NCBI GenBank assembly: GCA_002238965.1
Contig: MPNJ01000005.1
Location: forward strand, 203,427-267,426
Length of the DNA stretch: 64,000 bases
From: Nitrospinae bacterium bin107
Lineage (GTDB): Bacteria; UBA8248
Direction: 5' to 3'
The number at the start of each line of letters is the position of its first letter. Position 1 is the first letter of the stretch. The translations under genes and the position numbers were made by a program. The notes under the pieces were generated by a model. It searched no databases, was not told where the DNA came from, and saw only the letters and a program-made list of their open reading frames with translations. This document shows positions 52,279 through 64,000 of this stretch, one piece after another.

Positions 52279-55200
52279 ATGAGTGTAAAAAATGGCAAGA
52301 ACGGCCGTCGGGTTCGTGAGGATTTCGCCTCGATACCTGCGGTTATTGATATTCCGAATTTGATCGACATCCAGCTATCTTCCTACGAACGATTCCTCCA
52401 ATGGGACACGCATCCCTCCGAGCGCCGCACGGATGAGGGTCTCGAGGGCGTGTTTCGCAGCGTGTTTCCCATTTCCGATGCCGCCGAGAACGTAACGCTC
52501 GAATATCTGGGCTATGAAATAGGCGTCTGGGAGTCGAGGGGCAACGAATATCCCAACCTGGGCGGGCCCGGCGTGAAGGATGACGACGGGGTGGAGGTCT
52601 TCTGTCGGCAAAAGCACGAGGCCGATGAATGCCGCCAGAGAGGGATGACCTACGTCGCGCCCCTGCGCGTCATGCTGCGCCTCACGGTGTATGAGAATGA
52701 CGAACTGACCAAGGAGCGCCGCGTCCGCGAGGTGAAGGAGCAAAAGGTGTATCTGGGGGAAATCCCCCTGATGACGGAGAACGGCACCTTCATCATCAAC
52801 GGCACGGAGCGGGTCGTCGTCAGCCAGATGCACCGTTCTCCGGGCGCCTTCTTCAGCGCGGACAAGGCGAAGCCCACCGCCAAATCGGCTTTCACGGCCC
52901 GGCTCATCCCCTACCGGGGAAGCTGGCTGGACTTCGAGTTCGACAGCAAGGAGTTGCTCTTCGTCCGAATCGACCGGCGGCGCAAGCTTCCCGTCACCAT
53001 CCTGCTGCGCGCGTTCGGCTTGGACAAGGACGACATTCTCAATTCCTTCTACCAGAGCGAGGAGCTCTTCTACGACGAGAAGAGAGAAACGTACTACAAG
53101 AAACTCTCCGAACTCATGGTGAACCAGAGGATTTTCGAGGACATTGTCCTTCCTGAGTCAGGCGAACTCGTTCTGCGGGCGGGGCGCAAGTTCACGCGCG
53201 CCGCTCTTCGGAAGCTTCAGTCCGCGGGTGTGGAGACTCTGGAGCTCAAGGATGAGGAAGTCGTCGGGGGCATTCTGGCCCAGCCGGTGGCCGATCCCGA
53301 AACCGGCGAGGTGCTGTTCGACACGAACCTCGAGCTCACGTCCGAGGTTCTCGCAGCCCTGCGTGATAAGAAAATCCCCAAGCTTGCCATTCTCTACGTC
53401 TCCGGTGTGGGTGCGGACAGGACCATCCGCGATACTTTGACGTCGGATAAATGCGAGGCGCAAGAAGACGCTCTCGTCGAGATATACAAGCGCCTGCGCC
53501 CGGGCGATCCGCCGACGAAAGAAACGGCGCGGCTCCTTTTCGAAAATCTTTTCTTCAATTCGAAGCGATACGACTTGTCGCGCATCGGACGCCTGAAGCT
53601 GAACACGAAACTGGGCCTGAACCTCCCGTTGGATCAGAGAACCCTGACGCTCAACGACGTCATCGCCACAGTCCGCTACATCATCGAGCTACGCCACGGC
53701 CAGGGGGCGGTGGACGACATCGATCATCTCGGCAACCGGCGCGTACGCTCCGTGGGCGAGTTGCTCGAAAGCCAGTTCCGCGTCGGTCTCGTGCGCATGG
53801 AGCGCGCCATTCGCGAGCGACTGAGCATCCAGGACATGGACAATCTGCTGGTGCGCGATCTGGTCAACTCCAAGATGATCACGGCGGCAGTGAAGGAATT
53901 TTTCGGCTCCAGCCAGTTGAGCCAGTTCATGGACCAGACGAATCCCCTCTCGGAGATCACCCACAAGCGCAGGCTCTCGGCCCTGGGGCCCGGCGGCCTG
54001 ACGCGTGATCGGGCCGGTTTCGAGGTGCGCGACGTTCATGCTACGCACTACGGCCGCATTTGCCCGATCGAGACCCCCGAGGGGCCGAACATCGGGCTGA
54101 TCGCCAGCCTCTCCACGTATGCGCGCGTGAATCAGTACGGTTTCATCGAAACGCCCTGCCGCAAGGTGGTGAACGGACGCGTGGGAGCATCGGTCGAATG
54201 GCTCTCGGCGATCGATGAGGACAAGTACAAGATCGCGCAGGCGAATGCACCCGTAGACGAAAAGGGCAACCTCGTCAACGAATTCGTCTCGGCGAGGACG
54301 AGCGGAGAGTTCGTCATGGTGCCCAGCGAGCAGGTGGACTACATGGACGTCTCTCCCAAGCAGTTGGTGAGCGTGGCCACCTCCCTCATTCCCTTCCTCG
54401 AGAATGACGACGCGAACCGCGCGCTCATGGGCTCGAACATGCAGCGCCAGGCAGTTCCCCTGCTGCGGCCCGAGGCGCCCTACGTCGGCACCGGCATGGA
54501 GGGAATCGCGGCAAGGGACTCGGGCGCGGTCGTCATCGCGCAGTGCGACGGCCGTGTGGCGAGCGTGGACGCGACCCGAATCGTGATTCGCGCGACCGAG
54601 CAGGCGGGAAACCTGGCCGAAGAGGGTGTCTACATTCACAATCTGGTGAAGTATCGCCGTTCGAACCAGAACACCTGCATCAACCAAAAACCCATCGTGC
54701 ACGTCGGCCAGGCGGTGAAGAAGGGCGACATCATCGCGGATGGGTTCTCCACCGATCAGGGCGAGCTCGCTCTGGGCAGAAACATGCTTGTCGCCTTCAT
54801 GCCCTGGAACGGTTACAACTTCGAGGACGCCATCGTCATCTCCGAAAAGGTGGTGAAAGAAGACATCTACACTTCCCTGCACATCGAAGAGTTTGAAATC
54901 GAGGCGCGTGACACGAAACAGGGCCCCGAGGAGATCACGCGCGACATCCCGAATCAGAGCGAAGAAGCACTCCGCGACCTCGATGAGAGCGGCATCGTTC
55001 GCGTGGGTGCGCGGGTCAATCCGGGGGACGTGCTCGTCGGGCGCATCACGCCCAAAGGAGAAACGCAGCTGAGCCCCGAGGAGAAGCTCTTGCGGGCCAT
55101 CTTCGGCGAGAAGGCGGGCGACGTCCGCGACTCCTCGCTCAGGGTGCCGCCGGGAATCGAGGGGACGGTCGTGGAGGTGCGCGTCTTCTCCAGGCGCGGC

Positions 55201-56325
55201 GCGGAGAAGGACGCCCGCATGCAACAGATCGAGGATGCGGAGATCGAGAGGCTGGAGAAGGACTACGGCGATGAAATCAATATTCTGAATGACGAGGGCG
55301 ACGCGAGAATACGCTCCCTGCTCATCGGGCAGCGCGCCCTCGCCGACGTGGTTCACCCCAGAACGAGTGAGAGCCTATTTGCCAAGGGAGAGGAACTCGA
55401 CGAGGAGGGCCTCGCGAAGCTCAGCGGCGTCCACCTCCTGAGCCTGCCTGTCGATAAGGCGTTGCTCGAGCAGATCAAGATCCTGTCCGACCACACGAAC
55501 GAGCAGGTCGAGCTGCTCGACAGCATTCTGCAGGAGAAGATAGCCAAGCTTCAGCGCGGCGACGAACTGCCCCCCGGCGTCCTCAAGATGGCGAAAGTCT
55601 ACGTGGCCATGAAGCGCAAGCTCCAGGTGGGCGACAAGATGGCGGGCCGTCACGGCAACAAGGGCGTCGTATCCATCATCGTTCCCGAGGAGGACATGCC
55701 CTATCTCGATGACGGCACGCCCATCGAGATCGTGCTCAACCCCCTCGGCGTACCCTCGCGCATGAACGTCGGCCAGATTCTGGAGACGAACCTGGGGTGG
55801 GCCGCGAAGGTGCTGGGCAAACATTTCGCGACGCCGGTGTTCGACGGCGCGACGGAGCAGGACATCGTCCGCTATACGGAAGAGGCCGAGTTGCCGCCTT
55901 ACGGCAAAACCCAGCTCTATGACGGAAAAAACGGCCAGCCCTTCGAGCAGAAGGTTACGGTGGGGATGATCTATATGCTCAAACTCCACCACCTCGTGGA
56001 CGACAAGATTCACGCGCGCTCGACGGGTCCTTATTCTCTGGTGACGCAGCAGCCCCTCGGCGGCAAGGCGCAGTTCGGCGGACAGCGCCTCGGTGAGATG
56101 GAGGTTTGGGCGCTCGAGGCCTACGGCGCCGCCAAGACGCTGCAGGAGATATTGACGGTGAAAAGCGACGACGTTTCCGGCCGCACGCGGATTTACGAGT
56201 CCATCGTGAAAGGAGAGAACTCGCTGGAGGCGAGTCTGCCCGAGTCCTTCAACGTGTTGATGAAGGAGCTTCAGAGTCTCGCCCTTGATGTCGAATTGAT
56301 AGAGAGCGGCGAGGCGCCGAGCTAG
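52279..56325 (+). CDS. rpoB: DNA-directed RNA polymerase beta subunit
   Basis: The 1348 aa product is full length. The rifampicin-binding region reads '[20 protein letters not shown]' then '[10 protein letters not shown]', with Asp, His and Ser at the positions usually mutated to resistance, so the wild-type sensitive residues are present. Further signatures are '[20 protein letters not shown]', '[17 protein letters not shown]' and '[20 protein letters not shown]'. It forms the catalytic cleft with beta-prime. AGGTGAGCC lies before the ATG. rpoC follows 84 bp later; the genes are not fused. Confidence 0.98.
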   Translation: MSVKNGKNGRRVREDFASIPAVIDIPNLIDIQLSSYERFLQWDTHPSERRTDEGLEGVFRSVFPISDAAENVTLEYLGYEIGVWESRGNEYPNLGGPGVKDDDGVEVFCRQKHEADECRQRGMTYVAPLRVMLRLTVYENDELTKERRVREVKEQKVYLGEIPLMTENGTFIINGTERVVVSQMHRSPGAFFSADKAKPTAKSAFTARLIPYRGSWLDFEFDSKELLFVRIDRRRKLPVTILLRAFGLDKDDILNSFYQSEELFYDEKRETYYKKLSELMVNQRIFEDIVLPESGELVLRAGRKFTRAALRKLQSAGVETLELKDEEVVGGILAQPVADPETGEVLFDTNLELTSEVLAALRDKKIPKLAILYVSGVGADRTIRDTLTSDKCEAQEDALVEIYKRLRPGDPPTKETARLLFENLFFNSKRYDLSRIGRLKLNTKLGLNLPLDQRTLTLNDVIATVRYIIELRHGQGAVDDIDHLGNRRVRSVGELLESQFRVGLVRMERAIRERLSIQDMDNLLVRDLVNSKMITAAVKEFFGSSQLSQFMDQTNPLSEITHKRRLSALGPGGLTRDRAGFEVRDVHATHYGRICPIETPEGPNIGLIASLSTYARVNQYGFIETPCRKVVNGRVGASVEWLSAIDEDKYKIAQANAPVDEKGNLVNEFVSARTSGEFVMVPSEQVDYMDVSPKQLVSVATSLIPFLENDDANRALMGSNMQRQAVPLLRPEAPYVGTGMEGIAARDSGAVVIAQCDGRVASVDATRIVIRATEQAGNLAEEGVYIHNLVKYRRSNQNTCINQKPIVHVGQAVKKGDIIADGFSTDQGELALGRNMLVAFMPWNGYNFEDAIVISEKVVKEDIYTSLHIEEFEIEARDTKQGPEEITRDIPNQSEEALRDLDESGIVRVGARVNPGDVLVGRITPKGETQLSPEEKLLRAIFGEKAGDVRDSSLRVPPGIEGTVVEVRVFSRRGAEKDARMQQIEDAEIERLEKDYGDEINILNDEGDARIRSLLIGQRALADVVHPRTSESLFAKGEELDEEGLAKLSGVHLLSLPVDKALLEQIKILSDHTNEQVELLDSILQEKIAKLQRGDELPPGVLKMAKVYVAMKRKLQVGDKMAGRHGNKGVVSIIVPEEDMPYLDDGTPIEIVLNPLGVPSRMNVGQILETNLGWAAKVLGKHFATPVFDGATEQDIVRYTEEAELPPYGKTQLYDGKNGQPFEQKVTVGMIYMLKLHHLVDDKIHARSTGPYSLVTQQPLGGKAQFGGQRLGEMEVWALEAYGAAKTLQEILTVKSDDVSGRTRIYESIVKGENSLEASLPESFNVLMKELQSLALDVELIESGEAPS

Positions 56326-56409
56326 ACCTGAATTATTGAGCCTATTTGTTCGGCGGTTCCATCGGCCGTCGCCCAAGGGATGACGCACATACTCCCAAGG
56401 AGGGTTGAA

Positions 56410-60561
<4,152 letters not shown>

Positions 60562-60596
60562 CCCTTTGAAATACGTATTTTTTTCCTCGTCTAAGG

Positions 60597-60624
60597 TTGA
60601 CAAGAGCGCGTGTCGGGCTATAAT
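60597..60624 (+). promoter_or_regulatory. consensus sigma-70 promoter of the str operon
   Basis: TTGACA (60597-60602), 16 bp, TATAAT (60619-60624): both hexamers perfect. It drives rpsL-rpsG-fusA-tuf with a leader of about 190 nt. Confidence 0.88.
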
Positions 60625-60709
60625 CGCCGCTTCGTTGTCTGGCGCGTGTGGTTCTTGAAGCCTCGGGGCCTCATAAGCATTTGAATTAATTATGGATATT
60701 TGGCTGTCC

Positions 60710-60753
60710 CATCTCGGGACCCAGCCGAAGTCGAAATAAATGGCCCCGAGATG
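60710..60753 (+). promoter_or_regulatory. leader stem-loop upstream of rpsL
   Basis: CATCTCGGG (60710-60718) pairs with CCCGAGATG (60745-60753), extendable with TCCC/AGGG across a bulge. It is the main structure in the rpsL leader and might serve ribosomal-protein autoregulation; the ligand is unknown. Confidence 0.5.
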
Positions 60754-60825
60754 AGGGCAAAGAACGCTTTGGTCTCGAAAGAGCAGGATTTATCGGGGCG
60801 GTTTTCTTAAGATTCGGAGTGAATG

Positions 60826-61197
60826 GTGCCGACCATCAGCCAGTTGATACGTAAGGGACGCAAGCGGATTCAGACCAAAACCGACAGTCCGGCGCTGCGC
60901 AATTGTCCCCAGAAACGCGGTGTTTGCGTTCGTGTGTATACGACGACGCCCAAGAAGCCGAACTCGGCACTCCGGAAGGTCGCTCGTGTGCGCCTCACCA
61001 ATGGCATGGAGGTGACCACCTACATTCCCGGAGAGGGACACAACCTTCAGGAACACTCCATCGTCTTGATTCGCGGCGGACGCGTGAAAGACTTGCCCGG
61101 TATTCGCTATCACGTCGTCCGCGGAACGCTCGACAGCGTGGGCGTGGAGGCGCGTCGTAACGGGCGCTCTAAATACGGAGCAAAAAGGCCGAAGTAA
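60826..61197 (+). CDS. rpsL: 30S ribosomal protein S12
   Basis: The 123 aa protein has '[20 protein letters not shown]'-type start, '[20 protein letters not shown]' and '[20 protein letters not shown]', with the Lys residues tied to streptomycin sensitivity unchanged. GTG 60826 gives the standard length and puts GGAG at 6 nt; the ATG at 60823 is too close to it. Confidence 0.97.
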   Translation: MPTISQLIRKGRKRIQTKTDSPALRNCPQKRGVCVRVYTTTPKKPNSALRKVARVRLTNGMEVTTYIPGEGHNLQEHSIVLIRGGRVKDLPGIRYHVVRGTLDSVGVEARRNGRSKYGAKRPK

Positions 61198-61239
61198 ACG
61201 GCGTTCTCGTTCAAGGTTCAGCAGGGAGATTTATTTTTC

Positions 61240-61707
61240 ATGGCGAGAAGAAAAAGAGCCACGAAAAGAACCGTTTTGCCGGATCCGAAGTTCAACGACC
61301 GGATGGTGACCAAGTTCATCAACTCCTTGATGCTCAAGGGGAAGAAAAGTCTGGCCGAGCGTGTCTTCTACGGGGCGATGGACGTGGTGGAGGAGAAGAT
61401 GAAGGAAGACCCCATCAAGGTGTTCAAGCGCGCCATGGACAACGTGAAGCCCGCTCTCGAGGTTCGCTCCAGGCGCGTGGGCGGCGCCACCTATCAGGTG
61501 CCCGTAGAGGTACGGCCCGACAGGCGCACGGCGCTCAGCATCCGCTGGATCATCCAGAACGCCCGGAGCCGGGACAGGAAGATTGCAAACGGCCTCGCCG
61601 CCGAGATCATGGACGCCGCGAACGATACGGGCGGCGCCGTACGCTTGAGAGAGAACACGCACCGTATGGCGGAGGCGAACAAAGCCTTCGCCCACTATCG
61701 TTGGTAG
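61240..61707 (+). CDS. rpsG: 30S ribosomal protein S7
   Basis: The 155 aa protein begins '[20 protein letters not shown]' and has '[20 protein letters not shown]' and '[17 protein letters not shown]', the S7 16S-rRNA-binding pattern. It nucleates the 30S head and is the usual translational repressor of the str operon. Confidence 0.97.
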   Translation: MARRKRATKRTVLPDPKFNDRMVTKFINSLMLKGKKSLAERVFYGAMDVVEEKMKEDPIKVFKRAMDNVKPALEVRSRRVGGATYQVPVEVRPDRRTALSIRWIIQNARSRDRKIANGLAAEIMDAANDTGGAVRLRENTHRMAEANKAFAHYRW

Positions 61708-61726
61708 GCTGAGGGAAGGAAAGACC

Positions 61727-63832
61727 GTGCCCAGCGAAGCGCTCAGGAAAACGAGAAACATCGGCATCATGGCGCATATTGATGCCGGCAAGACGACGAC
61801 GACCGAGCGCGTCCTCTTCTACACGGGCAGGACCCACAAGATGGGTGAGGTCCATGACGGCGCGGCCACCATGGACTGGATGGCCCAAGAACAAGAGCGC
61901 GGCATCACCATCACGTCCGCGGCTACGCGCTGCGCCTGGAACGATCACTTTATCAACATCATTGACACGCCCGGCCATGTGGATTTCACGGCCGAAGTGG
62001 AGAGAAGCCTGCGGGTTCTCGATGGCGCTGTGGCGGTGTTTTGCGCCGTGGGCGGCGTTGAGCCTCAAAGCGAGACAGTCTGGCGTCAGGCGGAGAAATA
62101 CGGTGTTCCCCGCCTCGTGTTCGTCAACAAGATGGACAGGACGGGCGCGGATTTTCAAAGAGTGGTGAATGAAATTAGAGAACGTCTCGCCGCAAACCCG
62201 CTCATGCTGCAACTGCCGATTGGGGCGGAGGAGAACTTCGCCGGCATGGTGGATCTGGTGACAATGAAAGCGCGGGTGTTCGACGAGCCGATGGGCGCAT
62301 CCTACAAAGAGGCGGAAGTGCCCGAGGATATGCAGGAAGAAGCGAATGAATTGAGAGAAATGCTCTTCGACACGCTCTCGATGTTCGATGACTCGTTGAT
62401 GGAGAAGTACCTGGAAGGCGAGGAGATTTCTCCCGAGGAGATTCGGGCCGCGATTCGACAGGGAACGATCAGCGGCGAATTTGTTCCCGTCGTATGCGGC
62501 TCCGCGTTTAGGAACAAGGGCGTTCAACTCCTGCTCGACGCCATCGTCGACTATCTCCCCTCTCCTCTCGAAATACCTCCCGTTCAAGCCGTTTTGTCAG
62601 ATGAAGATTTAGAGTTGGGCAGAAAGCCCGAAGAGAGAGCACCCACGGACGATGACCCTCTCTGCGCGCTGACTTTCAAAGTAATGACGGACCCATATGT
62701 AGGCCAGTTGGTATTTATCCGCATATATTCCGGCGTGCTGAAATCGGGTTCTTCCGTATTGAATACGATTACCGGCAAGCAGGAGCGCGTAGGGCGTCTC
62801 ATGCGAATGCACGCGAACAAGCGCGAGGAGATACAGGAGGCCCATGCAGGCGACATCGTCGCCGCCCTGGGCATCAAGCAGGCCAAAACGGGCCATACCC
62901 TCTGCACTCCTGCTCACCCCATCCTTCTTGAAAGCATCAACTTCCCCGAACCCGTCATCTCCATCGCCATCGAGCCGAAGACGAAATCCGACCATGACAA
63001 GCTCGGCAACGCTCTGGCGAGGCTCTCGAATGAAGACCCGACCTTTCGGGTGCGCACGGACGAGGAAACGGCGCAGACCATCCTCTCCGGGATGGGTGAG
63101 TTGCACCTGGAGATTCTGGTGGACAGGCTATTCCGCGAATTCGCGCTGGAAGCCAGCGTGGGCAAGCCCCAGGTCGCCTATCGGGAAACGATTCGGACCG
63201 AGGCCACTGCGCGAGGGCGTTTCGTGCGCCAATCCGGTGGACGCGGGCAGTTCGGGGATGTGGAGATCACCATCAGGCCGCTCGCTCCCGGCGACGGTTT
63301 TCAGTTCGTCAACAAGATTGTGGGCGGCGTGATTCCGAAAGAATACATTCCGGCAGTCGAGAACGGCGTCAGGGAATCCATGGAAAACGGCGTTATCGCC
63401 GGGTATCCGTTGCTCGACATCGAGGTCACGGTTTTCGACGGTTCGTTCCACCAGGTCGACAGTTCTGAAGTGGCCTTCAAAATCGCAGGCTCCATGGCCT
63501 TCAAGGAGGCCGCAAAGAAGGCGAAGCCGGTTCTGCTCGAGCCGATCATGGATATGGAAGTGGTGTGTCCCTCGGATTTTCTGGGCGACGTCATGGGAGA
63601 CCTCACTTCCCGGCGCGGCCGGATTCGCGAGATGGATGACAGAGCGGGCGCCAAGGTAGTGAACGCCTCCGTCCCGTTATCGGAAATGTTCGGTTATGCG
63701 ACCGACGTTCGGTCGATGACTCAGGGCAGGGCGACCTATACGATGCAGTTCGGTCGCTATGAAGAGATGCCGCGCCAGCTCGCTGAGGAACTGATGGCGA
63801 AAAACGTCGGCACGGCGGTCGAAACGGTATAG
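61727..63832 (+). CDS. fusA: elongation factor G
   Basis: The 701 aa GTPase drives ribosomal translocation. It has G1 '[20 protein letters not shown]', '[18 protein letters not shown]', '[18 protein letters not shown]' and '[14 protein letters not shown]', then domain IV ('[20 protein letters not shown]') and domain V. A GTG at 61727 is the start, 19 bp after rpsG. Length is normal, with no sign of the split or spd-type paralogues. Confidence 0.98.
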   Translation: MPSEALRKTRNIGIMAHIDAGKTTTTERVLFYTGRTHKMGEVHDGAATMDWMAQEQERGITITSAATRCAWNDHFINIIDTPGHVDFTAEVERSLRVLDGAVAVFCAVGGVEPQSETVWRQAEKYGVPRLVFVNKMDRTGADFQRVVNEIRERLAANPLMLQLPIGAEENFAGMVDLVTMKARVFDEPMGASYKEAEVPEDMQEEANELREMLFDTLSMFDDSLMEKYLEGEEISPEEIRAAIRQGTISGEFVPVVCGSAFRNKGVQLLLDAIVDYLPSPLEIPPVQAVLSDEDLELGRKPEERAPTDDDPLCALTFKVMTDPYVGQLVFIRIYSGVLKSGSSVLNTITGKQERVGRLMRMHANKREEIQEAHAGDIVAALGIKQAKTGHTLCTPAHPILLESINFPEPVISIAIEPKTKSDHDKLGNALARLSNEDPTFRVRTDEETAQTILSGMGELHLEILVDRLFREFALEASVGKPQVAYRETIRTEATARGRFVRQSGGRGQFGDVEITIRPLAPGDGFQFVNKIVGGVIPKEYIPAVENGVRESMENGVIAGYPLLDIEVTVFDGSFHQVDSSEVAFKIAGSMAFKEAAKKAKPVLLEPIMDMEVVCPSDFLGDVMGDLTSRRGRIREMDDRAGAKVVNASVPLSEMFGYATDVRSMTQGRATYTMQFGRYEEMPRQLAEELMAKNVGTAVETV

Positions 63833-63850
63833 ATTGGTATTTCTGGAGAG

Positions 63851-63873
63851 GGCGGCCGTGAGCCGCCTTCTTT
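63851..63873 (+). promoter_or_regulatory. hairpin between fusA and tuf
   Basis: GGCGGC (63851-63856) pairs with GCCGCC (63862-63867), followed by TTCTTT. It is a weak terminator or attenuator in the 70 bp fusA-tuf gap. Confidence 0.5.
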
Positions 63874-63875
63874 GA

Positions 63876-64000
<125 letters not shown>

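Noticed and set aside
53689..55356. Very long minus-strand open frame opposite rpoB (also opposite rpoC, cysS, tuf)
   Set aside because: High GC coding strands leave the opposite strand open; no domain, His/Val/Arg-rich shadow composition.

Overview
The window reads as chromosome of an uncultured, GC-rich, Gram-negative-like bacterium. rpoB and rpoC are separate genes. The tRNA-tuf-secE-nusG-rplKAJL-rpoBC order joins straight onto rpsL-rpsG-fusA-tuf. There are lipoprotein genes, a sigma-54-type promoter and two UGA-recoded selenoprotein genes. Acyl-CoA dehydrogenase/MaoC genes, a tripartite tricarboxylate transporter and a CoxL-type molybdoenzyme suggest a heterotroph of the deltaproteobacterial/Tectomicrobia/Nitrospinota sort. 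That placement is inference; no rRNA gene is present.

Layout. 1-3092 (minus): two MaoC-type hydratases, an acyl-CoA dehydrogenase and a D-2-hydroxyacid dehydrogenase, probably one operon for acyl-CoA or hydroxyacid breakdown. 3225-7088: a selenocysteine-containing SelD with MsrA, then an LLM-class oxidoreductase and an M20 amidohydrolase on the other strand. 7820-11060: a SacI-family restriction endonuclease overlapping a D12-class adenine methylase, plus an unrecognised gene. 11312-17130: an accessory island with a degraded methyltransferase and a tandem array of lipoproteins pairing a metzincin-like protease region with a Tbp-like beta-barrel domain (one frameshifted, two intact, one 3' remnant). 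It is bracketed by a dead and a live copy of the same metallo-beta-lactamase 3' end. 17129-20910: tctC-tctB-tctA-hydrolase operon. 21399-26591: a second metallo-beta-lactamase protein, an ArsR/SRPBCC pair, a DinB protein, membrane proteins and several palindromic repeats.

26660-26914 holds the most striking non-coding signal: a consensus sigma-54 promoter followed by about 150 nt with no credible ORF, several hairpins and a strong terminator, a candidate sigma-54-dependent small RNA. Next come a Gfo/Idh oxidoreductase, a CoxL-like subunit without its usual partners, an ARPP-1-like protein, a sodium:solute symporter, a selenocysteine-containing OsmC-like protein (two ORFs joined by an in-frame UGA), an EamA transporter, a methyltransferase, an enoyl-CoA hydratase, a CaCA exchanger and a parvulin.

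40410-64000 is core genome: dcd, moaC, PIN-TRAM protein, ispD-ispF, cysS, rlmB, four tRNA genes, tuf, tRNA-Trp, secE, nusG, rplKAJL, rpoBC, rpsL, rpsG, fusA and the start of a second tuf. Both tuf genes share an identical leader and 5' end, so they are probably kept alike by gene conversion.
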